A DNA stretch of 64,000 nt from Argentina anserina (Eukaryota; Streptophyta; Magnoliopsida; Rosales; Rosaceae): positions 5,580,001 to 5,644,000 of the forward strand of contig NC_065873.1 of assembly GCF_933775445.1 (NCBI RefSeq). The letters run 5' to 3'. The position numbers and the translations under genes are program-made. Below are positions 34,119 to 46,795 of the stretch, piece by piece. Position 1 is the first letter of the stretch, and each line of letters starts with the position of its first letter. The notes under the pieces are model-generated. The model saw nothing but the letters and a program-made list of their open reading frames with translations. It was not told the DNA's origin and made no database searches.

Positions 34119-34599
34119 ATAGTATAGCAGACTGAAGTCTTTACATCGAAATGCTGGTGTTTTGTGATTACTGATTAGCATAGACACGAATCAAATTAGC
34201 TAGGTAGATGATGGAACTCCTATATAATCGATCATATTTCCATCTAGCTAGGACAATACCCCTGAGAATCTAACATAGCTAGATGGAAGTATGATCGATC
34301 ATTTAGGAGTTCCATCATTTTCTTGCCATTTAGCTAAAAGCTAAATGTGTTCAAGCATCCCAGAACAACTACACGAGCTTATGTGTATAAAAAAAAAACT
34401 ACACGAGCTTATGATCCATGTATGTTTACTTGTTTACCTTCATTCAACTGGGCAACATGCCATTGGTGAATCTCGCCACAATTCTTCAAACAAAAAGGGA
34501 TGAAACTTCAACTTGCGCAAAATGGAAAGACGTAGAACAGGTAAAAGAGCCTAATGTTGATCTGCAAAGATTCCCGAGGGGTTCATATATCTCTTTGTT
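34119..34599. other. non-coding DNA holding a strong hairpin
   Basis: No gene is seen. It contains the hairpin at 34208-34318 and a small direct repeat ACTACACGAGCTTATG at about 34368 and 34400. Confidence 0.5.
34208..34318. repeat. near-perfect hairpin, 43-bp arms, 25-nt loop
   Basis: The left arm 34208-34250 begins ATGATGGAACTCCTATATAA; the right arm 34276-34318 is its reverse complement with only three mismatches. The loop is 34251-34275. Size and pairing fit either a young microRNA-like fold-back or a tiny inverted-repeat transposon. No flanking duplication was recognised. Confidence 0.85.
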
Positions 34600-36740
34600 T
34601 GTCACAACCCCGAAATTCGAATGATAAAAATTTGAATTCAAATCCATGATAATTCTAAAACAAACTCAAATATATTGAAATCATCTTATAATAACAGTGT
34701 ATCGAAACTGAGTCCACAGCACGACCTAGTCGACTTGAATACATAACCAGTTTATACCTCAGTATTATAACCAATGGAAATGTAAATTTCACTCAATTCT
34801 CACCACAAACAGAAGAAATAAATCTTCAGAGTAAGCCCTCCGAATATGTTAATCCCCACCTGCAGAACTATCCCTTACACCATTAAATTGGTGCACCGGG
34901 ATTGTAAAAACAAACCCGGTAACCTTTTCAGCCCGTATGAGTAAACCAACAATATAACATACATCACATACAAATGAAATATGACAGATAACATTTAAAG
35001 ACAAACGTACTCATGTGACACTGGGAAACCCATCTGTTACCCAATATCATTTAAAAATATATGTAATCATGAGACACTGGGCAACTCATCTGTTACCCAA
35101 AATTATTTAAAAACATGGGTACTCATGAGACCTAGGTACCCATCTGTTACCCCTCATGTAGTAGACCGACAGACACTGGGCAACCCATCTGTTACCAAAA
35201 TTCACTAAAAAAACATGGGTACTCATGAGACCGAGCCATCTGTTACCCCTCATGCAGTACACTGACACTCACTGTGCAACCCATATGGTTACCAAAAATC
35301 ATTTAAAACATGGGTACTCATGAGACCCAGCTACTCATCTGTTACCCCTCATGCAGTACACCGACATACACTGGGCAGCCCATTTGTTACCCAATGTCAC
35401 CCAAAAATATGGGTACTCATGAGACCCATGCAACTCATCTGTTACCCCTCGTGCAGTATACCAGTAGACAAACTAGAGCTATAACTAAATCGTAACCGAC
35501 ACCCAGCCAATGCCTGGTTTCAATTAGTGCCAACAACGTCCGAAGACCATAAAACGTTTTAACAAGACTCAATGTTAAAACCACGTACAATAATAATCCA
35601 CACATGTTATTGTACTACAACCAATCGATTCTTGCACAACAATATGAATATAGTCACAACATTATAATCTCACATTTGAAATAAAACCGAAACATTATAT
35701 AATATAGAAACCCATATATATGTATCGTATTTACCATTTTCGTACACATACACAACCCACTATATTATATAAATGTCACAGTTCACTCTTTTTAATAATT
35801 CAAACATATAAGTCACCGCTAATGATAGACTTGTCATAGTGAGATTTACTCATATTCACCATAATCCATAATCACTAAAACCTTTTTAAAATCATTTATT
35901 AAAATAGTGTTTCACTTACCATGAACCATATACAATTAAGTTCACGTAATTCAAACCAAAACATATTTTTAGAATAATTTTTATAAGCTAGTGATGCAAC
36001 GACTATGTTAACAACTCAAACTAAATTCAATAATTATAACACTACATCGATCATGATGATCATTGTGAGGTTTACTCACCTTATTTCCTGCTTGTAACTT
36101 CCACGACAATGAGAGCGATTCTCTCACTCATTTCGTCGGACACCTAATAGCATGATAAAATATTTAGAAAATGATACGTAAAATCTTAGATGACGATTCA
36201 TTACAGTTGAACAATCTTCATGAAACACTGTTCACATTTATTGTTTCATAAACCGCCTATTTTCCACCACAATCTAAATGACATTCTTAACAACTTTCTA
36301 GTTCACCACAAGTCCAAATCCGAGTCTAAACACTTCAATTTAACAAAAACCGAAAACCCCCAATTTAAAACCTAGGATTTCTTTTCTTCGATTCTCCTAG
36401 CACAAAACGATTTGGGTTAAATCTTTTGGAGGGTTTGTAGTATGGAAGGAGACTGTGCACCGGAGAAGGGAGATCCGGCAAGGTGAAGTTCGGTGAAACT
36501 GTGCACTTTCGGGGGAACTTCTGGGATTCATCGCTTCCAAACGGTAGTGAGATGGCGGGTGGCGCTACCACCAATCAACAGGGGACGCAACAACCTTTCA
36601 AACGGGACCGGTACGCCTGTCTATGGTGGCCGGACGACGGAGATCCGACGGCCCAAAGTCGGCCGCTCGAGAGGGAAAAATCTGGGTTTTCTGGTGAATA
36701 GTACCCGTGAACAGTAAGGCAAATCTAGAAACGAACTTCA
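34600..36740 (-). repeat. 3' LTR (minus) with GTTACCC/CATGAGAC sub-repeats
   Basis: Between about 35010 and 35460 a unit of about 60-115 bp containing GGGTACTCATGAGACC, CATCTGTTACCCCTCATG and CAGTACACCGACA recurs about six times. The same units occur inverted at 26450-26720 and degraded at 63190-63320. ORFs at 36365-36717 lie inside the LTR and are shadows. Confidence 0.7.
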
Positions 36741-39239
36741 CTATTCAACCGAATTCCGAACAAGTCATAACTGAATTTACTTATATAACACACATTGAGT
36801 GTAAAGATGTACAATCTTAGCATAGGCACATAGCATATAATAAGTATCTGAACCTGCTAGACGATGGAGTTGGTATACTAAATTTCTAACCTTGCTCCTG
36901 CAGAGTCCAGCGTACCCTCGATGTCAACTTCTCTTCCTGCCCACTCCCACCACCCCACTATAGGTGAGCCCTTCAACTAAATGGTCACAAGGCGCCACTT
37001 TAACAGTCTTCTCTTAAGAGCAAGATAAGTTCAAACGAACATATTGTACGGTAGGGCATTTAGGAGACAAGCTAGACATCGTTGTCTTGAATGTCACCAA
37101 CTTTCGAACAAGTTCAATGAACCTTACATGTGACTTCTCTTCTCTGATAGATCTTACTATGTTATTGAACAATGAGGTTTCAAGTTTAACTGGTCTCCCA
37201 CATCAACACTACATAATCTTTGTTTACACTGTGTCACTATCAAGTCTTAGAAACCGAAATTTCCAAGTCTCTCGGACCATTTTAGTATTCAACTACTCCA
37301 TACCTCCAACTTCTTCCAAACAGACCAACTGTCACATGTCCTAACATTAATAGCCACATGTGAGTCACCCAAGTTAGCATGCTTGTAATGGAACTCGACT
37401 ATCGATAGATGATCCTCCCGAAATCTAATGATGTTCTCAGCATAGAGACGTCAGCATACCCTCTTGTCTAATTCACCACTCCCTTGCAATTAACAGGTTA
37501 TACTCACGTCATGAGCTAGCCCCTACCACTAAGCATGGTCGCAAACTCTCGACATCTAACATGAGTCAAACCAATGATTAACACATGTCTACTACTTACA
37601 TCACAGACAGTGGTTTTCAAAGAAATCGTACTTTATCCACAATGCATCGCTAGAATCACGAACCTACCATTCTTTACAATCAACAAAATAATTTTTCTTT
37701 CATGATCCTCTCATTATAAAGTCACAAAAGTTGTCGTGCATGATGTCCACACAAACACCTTATTCGTAAAGGCAACACGATAAGAATCTTAACTCAATGA
37801 GTCCACGACCACAACAGAACACCACCTTGGACTAAGAATTACTCTCGAACAGTTCACTAGAGAATCGACTTACACATACAAGGCAGTAGAGAGCCTCTAC
37901 GGCCACCACAAGAGAGACACATTACGGTCGTAAATCAATTACAGCTACATGCTTCTATGAGTGGTATGCCACAATTTGCAGGACGAACAAAGAAGATATT
38001 TATCTCCTGATAGTGGAACATGAAAATTACGTGGACTTTCCAGCACAAATCCTAACACGATCACAACTGAGACATACCATACTCCCCTGCTTCATGCATG
38101 CCTCAAAGGCATGACACATGGCCCCATACAAATACCTCAGTGGCACCATCTAAAGTATTGGTTTCCCCACAGTTGTAGTACTAATAAGTTCAGTAATCAG
38201 TTCAATAGAAACATGATATTGGGTCCACGATCTCTTCCAGACTCACCTAAAAGTATCAATGCACTACCACTCTAAAAAATTATTTTTTTACTTTCATCAA
38301 GAACCCCTAATGGCTGTATCAAAAAAAAGAACCCCTAATGGCCACCTAATTATTTTGAGAAGCCAAATGCTCCTGCTCAATTGTCAAAGCATTTGGCCAA
38401 AATAATTGCTCTCCAAGCATCAATTAAAGGATCACTCCCTTATCGTAAAATTTAGCCCTTGTTGAACTCTTGAGTTAACATCTCCTTATCCAACAATAAA
38501 CAACCTAATGCATGGAGAGAACTGAGCCTCTAAGTCTCCAACACTAAACACCACTTGTACTTGTAAGAAGAATTCGGTCCTCAACCGCTCCTTTACCAAC
38601 GTTAGAATGTGCTCATCACAAAAAATTCGTTAAAACACCACTAAGCTAATGTGCATCTCATTCCTTACCTTCAGTAGAATTACTTCACCACCACTACGTC
38701 TCATTTGGATCAGTGGCATAGCTACGATCCAATTCTCAACACCATACAAATGATTAATTTCACGACAGATTAGTATTCTCAATTAAATGCTCATCTAGCA
38801 AATAATTAAATCATAACGCCATAAATGTAATTTTCCCAACACCTTAAATTTCTTGGTCAGCCAAGAACAATGAATAACATCAATTGTCTATGGCCCAACC
38901 AAAACAAGTTAAAACGCAATGACGACATAATGTGAATCTCAACTCAATAATTGCATCACCACATTAAAGATGTATCACACCCTACCACTCCATTACCAAT
39001 TATGTTGAAATGCTCGAAACTTTTCGTTAAACCACCTCCCACCTTTGGACTTCACATCCCTTACCTTGAAAACAATACTTCAACCTCATTGGGCCTCAAC
39101 TTGGATTAGTTGCATAACTAAAATCCAATGCTCAGTATTGTAACACTTAATATCCCTCAATGCAAGATCAACGCTCTCCATCAAGACTTCTTGATAGGTC
39201 TCTACCCTGATGGAAATCTATTTACTCAAACCAGTTAGC
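36741..39239. other. unassigned interior of the gypsy relic
   Basis: About 2.5 kb without an open frame of note or a domain I recognise on either strand. It may be a long non-coding spacer or heavily decayed gag-pol. Confidence 0.4.
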
Positions 39240-39442
39240 ATTCATGTAACTTCTTCACCCTGAATTGATGGTAACTGGATCTCAGATCAATCTTAGAGAA
39301 TACCGTAGCCCCTCTAAGTTGATCGAACAACCCATCAATCCTAGGCAAAATATATCTATTCTTGATGGTCACCTTATTCAATTCCCTATAATCTACATAC
39401 CACCGCAAGGAACCATCTTTCTTTTTTCACGAACAAGAGCGA
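39240..39442 (-). pseudogene. gypsy reverse transcriptase fragment
   Basis: With frame corrections the minus strand reads [36 protein letters not shown] and [14 protein letters not shown], the start of the Ty3/gypsy RT palm domain before the catalytic YxDD, which is missing. Several indels and a stop make it inactive. The fragment runs straight into LTR sequence at 39443. Confidence 0.8.
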
Positions 39443-40015
39443 GGTGAAGTTCGGCGAAACTGTGCACTTTCGGGGGAACTTCCGGGCTTCACCGCTCTCA
39501 AACGGCGGCGAGATGGCGGGTGGCGCTGCCACCAATCGAGAGGGAACGCAGAAACCTTTCAAACAGGACCGGTGCGCCGGTCTATGGTAGCCGGACGACG
39601 GAGATCCGGCGGCCCAAAGTCGGCCGCTCGGGATGAAAAAATTTAGGTTTTCGGGTGAATAGTACCCGATCTGGAATTCTGATTTTCCTCCATTTTTTTC
39701 TCTTTAATTCCCATATTTATATTATTTTCAAAAAATGTCCAAATAGCTTTTGATTTGTAACCTCTTCAAACGAACTCTGATTTAGACGTGTCGTGTGTCC
39801 ACAAATTCGTATTGACTACGGCTTTCATGAATGAAGTATTCTGAGATTCCTAACGGATAAAAAGTCAACTCTTGACCCTTCACGGTAACGTTTTTGGGTA
39901 TAAATCACTCGAACACTTTCGTTTTCTCTCTCGTACTATATAATCGGATCACCACCACTTTAAATATCTCCGAACAATAATTAGAAAATAATTATAAATT
40001 TACGGGATATTAATT

Positions 40016-40447
40016 GTTGTTGACTACGTACGTTCCCAGGCCATCTCATTACAAAATGGAGAATTCCGTCATGATTTTTTTTTTGTCTCTCGTTGACTTA
40101 CTTGACTGATTTAACCTTTGGTTTTTTTTTTGGGAGAAAACATAATAATTGAAGCTCTAACAGTCTAACTTCTCAACTTAATGAATTATCTGACATAATA
40201 TACTTTGTTTCATTACCTAGAGAAGTGTCGTGCACTCGTGAGAGTGTTTATATGGAATTCGGAGATGTAGAGTTACATAGTCGACTAGAATGAAACCTTG
40301 CAAGCGTATTAAAGAAACTACTAGCAACTTAAGTCTAAATATATTTTAGTGTTACGATTTGGATTTTGGAGTGCGCACTTTGATGACTCGAGATGATATA
40401 TATCAACCTTAAGCAACAAAACAGGGGCAATCATATCTTGTCACAAT
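40016..40447. other. intergenic DNA without a supported gene
   Basis: No coding potential or repeat structure was recognised, apart from homopolymer T runs. Confidence 0.4.
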
Positions 40448-40914
40448 CAGTGTTCTAAATATCGGATATATTGGCGATATTTAGAAAACGATACGATATC
40501 GCCATATCGGTTGACTATATCGGTCAACGGTCAAATATCGGTCAAACTCCGATATATCGGTCAAATATCAGTCAAACTTTGATTTTTTTTATTATTTTCT
40601 CAATTTTTGTTTAATTTTTTAATATATTTTTTTTTTTAAACCTTACTTTTTTTTTCATTTTTTCTTATATATTTTAAATATATATGATGAATTTCAAGTC
40701 TAAATAATTATTCTTAAATGCCTATTTTTATTATTAGATGTCGTTCGTGTACTTTCATTGTCATTAAATCAAGTATTTATTTTCTTTAGTTTACTTAGTA
40801 CCGTTTTTTTAATTTATTTGATACATATTGAAGTATAATTTTATAAATTTTATTGAAAATAAGCAAATCTGATAAAACCGATATATCCCCGGTAAAACGA
40901 TATTTAGACCATTG
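40448..40914. mobile_element. hAT-type MITE, 467 bp
   Basis: Left end CAGTGTTCTAAATATCGG and reverse-complemented right end CAATGGTCTAAATATCG are inverted repeats. Flanks are GTCACAAT (40440-40447) and GTCACAAC (40915-40922), an 8-bp duplication with one change, typical of hAT. Near the left end CGGTCAA/ATATCGGTCAAA motifs recur, as in hAT subterminal regions. No coding capacity. Confidence 0.82.
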
Positions 40915-41277
40915 GTCACAACCCACAAAAGCCAATTTGCATCAGTATCAGGTAAATAATCATTAATCAATACCAAGCAGCCCGCGAGCTAGCATAGCTA
41001 TATAGTTACATTATATTGATCCGTTCAGATTATATCTTGTTTGTTCTTTATGGTATTAGGATCTCATTCCTGCGCTGCTGCATGCATGGATTTATTTCAG
41101 CTGTACGTCCCTTGGATGCATGAAATTATCTAAACAATTAAACCAAACCATGTTTTCCGGTTATTCAAGAATTATATCTATTCATGAAATTATCTACACA
41201 ATCAAACCAAACCTTTTTTTCAAAAGTTTCTTCTCATTTCTATAACTGTCTAAGTAATTAGAATTAGAATTTTATTG

Positions 41278-41560
41278 AAAAAATTATTATATGTATCCGG
41301 TACATAGTTTATGTGACGTACCTCTTTCATGTATTAGTCTATTTTTATTGTGTTTGTTTTTATTGGTTATTTATATTTAAATAATCTTTTTCTATTTCAC
41401 CGCATGCATGTTTACCGAAAAATTATTATATTCACCCTGTACATAGTATACGTGACGTATCTCTTTAATATTATTGGTCCATTTTTATTGTGTTTGTTTC
41501 TGATTGGTTACTCATATTTAAATAATATTTTCACATTTCACCGCGTACATGTTTACCACA
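41278..41560. repeat. tandem pair of about 140-bp MITE-like units
   Basis: Two direct copies share AAAAATTATTATAT, GTACATAGT(T/A)TA(T/C)GTGACGTA, CCATTTTTATTGTGTTTGTT or a close variant, TTTAAATAAT and CATGTTTACC. A third copy lies inverted at 42185-42310 in the transporter promoter. Confidence 0.75.
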
Positions 41561-41776
41561 CCATGAAGTAATATAATTAGTTGGGTACACCACATGTCAG
41601 CGCCACATGGTGTTCCGGATCAATTTTATTGATATTATTTCTTGGTTTATTAATTAAAGCCTACGATGCTAAATTTCTAGCCGTTGCTGTACTTGTTATA
41701 CGACTTATATCAAGCACAAAGTTCCATGAATGTACGTATTCGTTAAATTGAACTCTTGCAAAGCATTTCAATCACA

Positions 41777-41779
<3 letters not shown>

Positions 41780-41811
<32 letters not shown>
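41780..41811. repeat. (AT)n microsatellite
   Basis: About 16 consecutive TA dinucleotides. Confidence 0.95.
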
Positions 41812-41814
<3 letters not shown>

Positions 41815-42139
41815 GAGGGTTTGTACGGGGTTCGATACATCGATCTCAAGACAACGGTCATTCTAATTGTGTTGTTTTATTTTAGTACCAAAGTCGGCCA
41901 TCGATCGATCAGTTCATCAATACACTCAATTTAACAAGAAACTAAGTGAAACCAAGTTAAATTAAATTTGATCTCGACGAGTTGTCATTTTCTCTCCGCC
42001 GCATGGAGAAAATTTATAATTATGTAATGTATTAATTCAAGTCTCATATAGTATTGTATTTTTTGTTAATGTTGTAGATACAGTACAATAATCAAATAGC
42101 GTCGGCTGGTCAACTAGTGCTTGAAGAAGTAGTTATTCT

Positions 42140-42310
42140 GTGTACTCGACACACCACGTGGTACCCAGCCAATCATATTACGCCATGGTAGAATTAACAT
42201 GCACGTGGTGAAAATGACAAAAATTTATTTATATATAAGAACCAATAAAACACAAATACAATAAAAAATTGATCAATAATATTAAGAGAGTACGTCACGT
42301 GTGATATGTA
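42140..42310. promoter_or_regulatory. G-box-rich upstream region of the transporter, partly MITE-derived
   Basis: CACGTG occurs at about 42155 (ACCACGTGGTA, itself palindromic), 42201 (GCACGTGGTG) and 42296 (TCACGTGTG). From about 42185 to 42310 the reverse complement matches the tandem units at 41278-41560 (GTGACGTACTCTCTTAATAT, then ATTATTG and TATTGGTT). Regulation by light, abscisic acid or stress factors is possible but is an inference from the motif. Confidence 0.5.
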
Positions 42311-42751
42311 GCGGGTTTATATAATAATTTCATAAAATTCCAGATGTAATATTTATCGTAGTTGTACCCTCCTCAATGTCCTCATGAGCCGTAACCAAAT
42401 TAATTAGTCCATCATCGAAAAAAAATAAAATTAATTAGTCAAGAGCTTAGATAATTGAGGAAAATTTAATGTTGCAGCGCTGTATGGCGTGTAGCGGCCA
42501 TAATCCATCACAAACACACCCTACGTGCATTTTAGGACAACACTCTATCTACCGTCCAATTGAATATGTATAGTATACAGCGCTGCAAAATAGCTAAACC
42601 CAAATAATTGATCTTAAACTTAGTTAATCAAGTTTGTAACCAATTGGTCCACACGAATGATGTAAGATCAAGACTCATGATCCACTGTGGAATACGAGTC
42701 GTAATGACAGTTATCACACTTCTTGATGTGACCATGCCAGTGTTTTGGGGT

Positions 42752-42760
42752 CTATATATA
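42752..42760 (+). promoter_or_regulatory. TATA box of the polyol transporter gene
   Basis: CTATATATA lies about 150 bp before the ATG at 42902, leaving a leader of roughly 115 nt that ends in a CT-rich stretch. Confidence 0.75.
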
Positions 42761-42901
42761 CCGACACTCCTTCTAGCTTTGCTCAAACCCAACACCACTA
42801 CACAGTTGTTTCATCCTCCTCATATTATTCACCACACAAGTGAGTTAAGTAACATAACCAAATCTCTCTCTCTCCGAGTCCATCTCTAGTTTATTAACGA
42901 G

Positions 42902-45138
42902 ATGGATGACCGGAGAGCTGAAGAAAATGTTGACGCCGGCCAATCTGTCAAAACCATTGCGGACTTCGATCCTGCACCCAAACCTAAGAGAAACAAGTAT
43001 GCTTTTGCCTGTGCTATGTTGGCTTCCATGACTTCTATCCTACTCGGTTATGGTAAGTAATCGTTAATAGTTCTTCATTTCGAAATGATAGAGAGATTCG
43101 AAGAACTGTGTTTCTTTATATGCATGTGTACCTAATTTTTGTTGTTGTGAACTACAGATATTGGTGTAATGAGTGGGGCATCGATCTATATCAAAGACGA
43201 CTTCAAGATCTCCGATGAGCAGGTCGAAGTTCTTGTCGGAATTCTGAATCTCTACTGCCTCATCGGTTCCGCTGCCGCCGGAAGGACGTCTGACTGGATC
43301 GGACGTCGGTATACCATAGTCCTCGCCGGTGCCATCTTCTTTGCCGGAGCTCTTCTCATGGGGTTTGCCACCAACTACTCCTTCCTCATGTTCGGGAGGT
43401 TTGTTGCTGGAATCGGGGTTGGTTATGCCCTCATGATTGCCCCTGTCTACACCGCCGAAGTCTCTCCGGCGTCGTCTCGTGGTTTCCTCACATCTTTCCC
43501 TGAGGTAGGTTTTGTCTGTTTGTTCTGACTAGCTTGTTTGTTATATCATAATATTTGAAGCACTTATCAAGAAAAGCTTTAGAGAATGCTCTTGGATTTT
43601 ACCCAACAAAATACCAAAGTTTCAAGGCAACACCCACCTTTCCTTTGAGTTTTGGTCTTTTGGATATGGTTTTACGTTGGAGCTTAATTTTCTGACTAGT
43701 GTAAAAAAAATTTAAGGTGGGTTTTTTTTTCTGTTAGTAGTTTTCTCTTACAATAATTATCAACATGCATAATTATGCCCTCAAAAGTTGATCTTTATTA
43801 TAAATTTGATATACAAATTCGGAATCTTTATCGTTCGCCCATCCCAAGATTTTGTTCCAGTCTTTTCTTGGCTTCTCTTTCGCCAATTATTCTCGTTTCT
43901 AGCTACTCTTAAAATCATTTAGATAGAGCAATCGACTTTTAAAGAAACTTTAGTTATAAAACTCACCTTTTGCAAGCATCTCAAATAAAGTACTAATTGT
44001 CTAATTGATGTTCGAAAACTTTGAACAGGTGTTCATCAACGCCGGAATCTTATTGGGTTACATATCCAACTGGGCTTTCTCCAAGCTCGCACTTAACCTA
44101 GGCTGGCGTCTCATGCTCGGCGTCGGCGCCATCCCCTCCGTTTTCCTCGCCATTGGCGTCTTAGCCATGCCGGAATCCCCTCGATGGCTCGTCATGCAGG
44201 GCCGCCTCGGAGAAGCCACGCGAGTCCTCGACCGAACCTCAGACTCCAAGGAAGAGTCCAAACTCCGACTCGCCGACATCAAAGAAGCCGCCGGAATCCC
44301 TGAACACTGCAACGAAGACGTCGTTGAAGTCCCAAAACACAGCCACGGTGAAGACGTATGGAAAGAGCTCATCCTCCACCCCACCCCTGCCGTCCGTCAC
44401 ATTCTCATCGCCGCCGTCGGTATACACTTCTTCCAACAAGCCTCCGGTATTGACGCCGTGGTTCTCTACAGCCCTAGAATCTTCAAAAAGGCTGGAATCA
44501 CGAACAAGGACAAGCTCCTCCTGGCCACCATCGGCGTCGGATCCGTCAAAACAATTTTCATCCTCGTCGCCACTTTTTTTCTAGACCGACTAGGACGCCG
44601 CCCTTTGCTTCTTAGCAGCATGGCGGGGATGGTAGCCTCACTTGGCTGTCTCGGTTTTGGCCTCACCATCGTCGACCACAGCGAAGAGAAGGTCATGTGG
44701 GCCATCGTGCTCTCCATTACCATGGTTCTAGTCTTCGTCGCCTTCTTCTCCATCGGAATGGGTCCCATCACTTGGGTCTACAGCTCCGAGGTCTTCCCGT
44801 TAAAGCTACGAGCTCAGGGGTGCAGTATCGGAGTCGCCGTCAACAGAGTCGTGAGTGGGGTAATCTCAATGACATTTATATCACTGTACAAGGTCATTAC
44901 TATTGGCGGAGCATTCTTTCTCTTCGCCGGAATTGCGGCTGTCGGATGGGTGTTCTTCTATACAATGCTGCCGGAGACACAAGGGAGAACCCTTGAAGAT
45001 ATGGAGGTCCTTTTTGGGAAGTTCCACAAGTGGAGAGAGGCCAACGCCTTACTCAAGAATAAGCATGTGAATCCTAATAGTACTGGAAACGACACCGCCG
45101 GTGGTCAGGTTCAGTTAGGTTCAAAAACGCAAGAGTAG
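42902..45138 (+). CDS. polyol/sorbitol-type sugar:H+ symporter (MFS), 3 exons
   Basis: A 535-aa transporter of the major facilitator superfamily, closest in appearance to plant polyol transporters (PLT) and the sorbitol transporters (SOT) of Rosaceae, which import linear sugar alcohols and sugars with protons across the plasma membrane. Exons are 42902-43052, 43158-43504 and 44029-45138; all junctions are GT-AG and in phase. It has the expected 12-helix layout and family motifs: DIGVMSGASIYI (from residue 51), DWIGRRYT after helix 2 (96-103), PESPRWL after helix 6 (214-220), HFFQQASGIDAVVLYSPRIF at helix 7, DRLGRRPL between helices 8 and 9, and PETQGRTLE after helix 12 (481-489). The N-terminal and C-terminal tails are hydrophilic. 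The exact substrate cannot be read from sequence. It faces the LEW1-like gene tail to tail, 1.7 kb away. It appears intact. Confidence 0.92.
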
Positions 45139-46795
45139 GGTACGGTTGGTGTAAATTACTAGATTAGAAGAACCGTCTGATGGGTTTGATCTGTAAATTA
45201 CTGTGTTAGCGCGGATTATAAATCACCGTCATATACAGAAGCTTAAATTTTTATCAGAAAGCAATGTTACGTACGTAGAAGTGGTAGAACGTTGAGGGTT
45301 CATGTGGCTGCTGGCCCTTTCGAGGTTGCACCAAATGCAATGAAGAAGACAAAGTTTTATATGTATATATTCATTGTACAAGGTTGTGATTTTCCTTCCT
45401 TTGTTTACATTGCGTGTGCGTTTCTTTCTTTCTGTAGGGACTCTTGACACTGGATCACAGAAACCAGCAGTAAAGCTCCATCAAATACATCTGCGTCAAG
45501 TTAGAATGATACGAAAATTTCTTATGATACAAATCAGTGACAAGATTAAGAATACTCTCATAGTCTTAATATCGGAACTAAAATTTGTACGAACTTTAAT
45601 ATTTGACAACGCGCGTTCGTTGTATGAATCGTCAAGTGTAAACAAGAGTATCAAACATGGATACGTACAGTTTGTGACAACAGCTACTAAGATGGTTACT
45701 AATTATATACGTTGGAAGATAAAATCTAATTATCTAATAAACACAAGCCTTTCTAATCCTTCCTACCAAGAAAGTCATCATTAGGGAAGCCACCAAGAAA
45801 TTAACGTGGGAAGTCATCCCTAGTTCCCTACCTTCAACATACACCATCAGCAGCATCATTGATGTTGTTACTCCATTTCAATTTGTTAAAATTGCTCGCA
45901 ACATGGATTTCCCGGAGCACTAAATTTCTCGTCATTAGATGTGTCCCACAATGCCAGTACTCAAAGATCTTCCAAGTCCTGATAACACTCGGGAAGACCA
46001 AGGTCATTTCTTTCCTGGCCTCAATACAAGCTGCACTCTGTTTCATGGTTACAATTTTAAGAACGGCAATTAAGTAGATGTTTAGTGTTAGGCTGAAAGG
46101 AAACGAAAGAACATTGGAGTTTCACGTTTCACCAGTAAAAATACTACATGGCATTCTCAAGTTTCTAGAGGCTATAAACATTGTATTTGACGATGCAAAT
46201 ACAGTCGGCTAATTTCTGTTCTGCTGAGGAAAAGTGGAATAGGATGAGGAGAATAAGATTAACACTGAACGTATGACAAAGGATGTTACAATAAATTGGT
46301 TATAATTAGTTTTGCGAGGGAAATGGAGTTCATACACTATTCTGGTGACAAAGCTCACCCAAGATCGGAGGCCATCACTCAAGCATGTTTGACTATAGTT
46401 TGAACCGTCTCACTTCAGGAGGTGTTGACAATCTCAATGGTGACGAGTTTTTCAGAACTTGGTCTAAGAAAGAAACACAGGTAATAAAATGAATGACTTG
46501 AACCACCCCAATCCATTGTCATTGCAAACCACCATTTTAGAACCCTATATATAGACGTTTACAGAAGACGAAGAAACTTTATTCAACAAACTGAGCATTA
46601 CAAGCAGGAATGAACGATTGTGGTAACGCTAGATCCACTATATCCTGATTACTATTAATGATTACATGCATATCAGTAAGAATACTCCAGGCCCAATCGT
46701 ATTTGGTACACACTCTTGACCAATAGTCGATAACTTGATATATTATGTTCCAAATGTCATTTGACTTCCACACATATGGTCACCTAAAGGCAGTG
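45139..46795. other. intergenic DNA between two convergent genes
   Basis: The left part should hold the transporter's 3' untranslated region and the right part that of the LEW1-like gene. ORFs at 45374-45784 and 45834-46077 have no recognisable domain and lie on both strands without support. Confidence 0.45.

Larger units (their letters stand above)
34600..40015 (-). mobile_element. decayed Ty3/gypsy element with partial LTRs
   Basis: In minus orientation: a 5' LTR remnant at about 39443-40015, an RT fragment at about 39240-39442, unassigned interior, and a 3' LTR of about 2.1 kb at 34600-36740. The blocks 36480-36720 and 39443-39670 are direct repeats (both have GTGAAGTTCGGCGAAACTGT or a close variant, and CGGACGACGGAGATCCG), linking the two LTRs. 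LTR outer sequence TGTCACAACCCCGAAATTCG at 34600 matches the inverted end of the solo LTR at 27123. The 5' LTR joins RT directly, so gag, protease and the primer site are deleted. Confidence 0.6.

Noticed and set aside
44058..44996. ORFs antisense or out of frame to the third transporter exon
   Set aside because: They are shadows of a well-supported MFS coding exon with high GC at third positions.
45374..46077. 136-codon plus-strand ORF and neighbours between two convergent genes
   Set aside because: Composition is random-looking, no motif is present, and the region is expected to be 3' flanking sequence.
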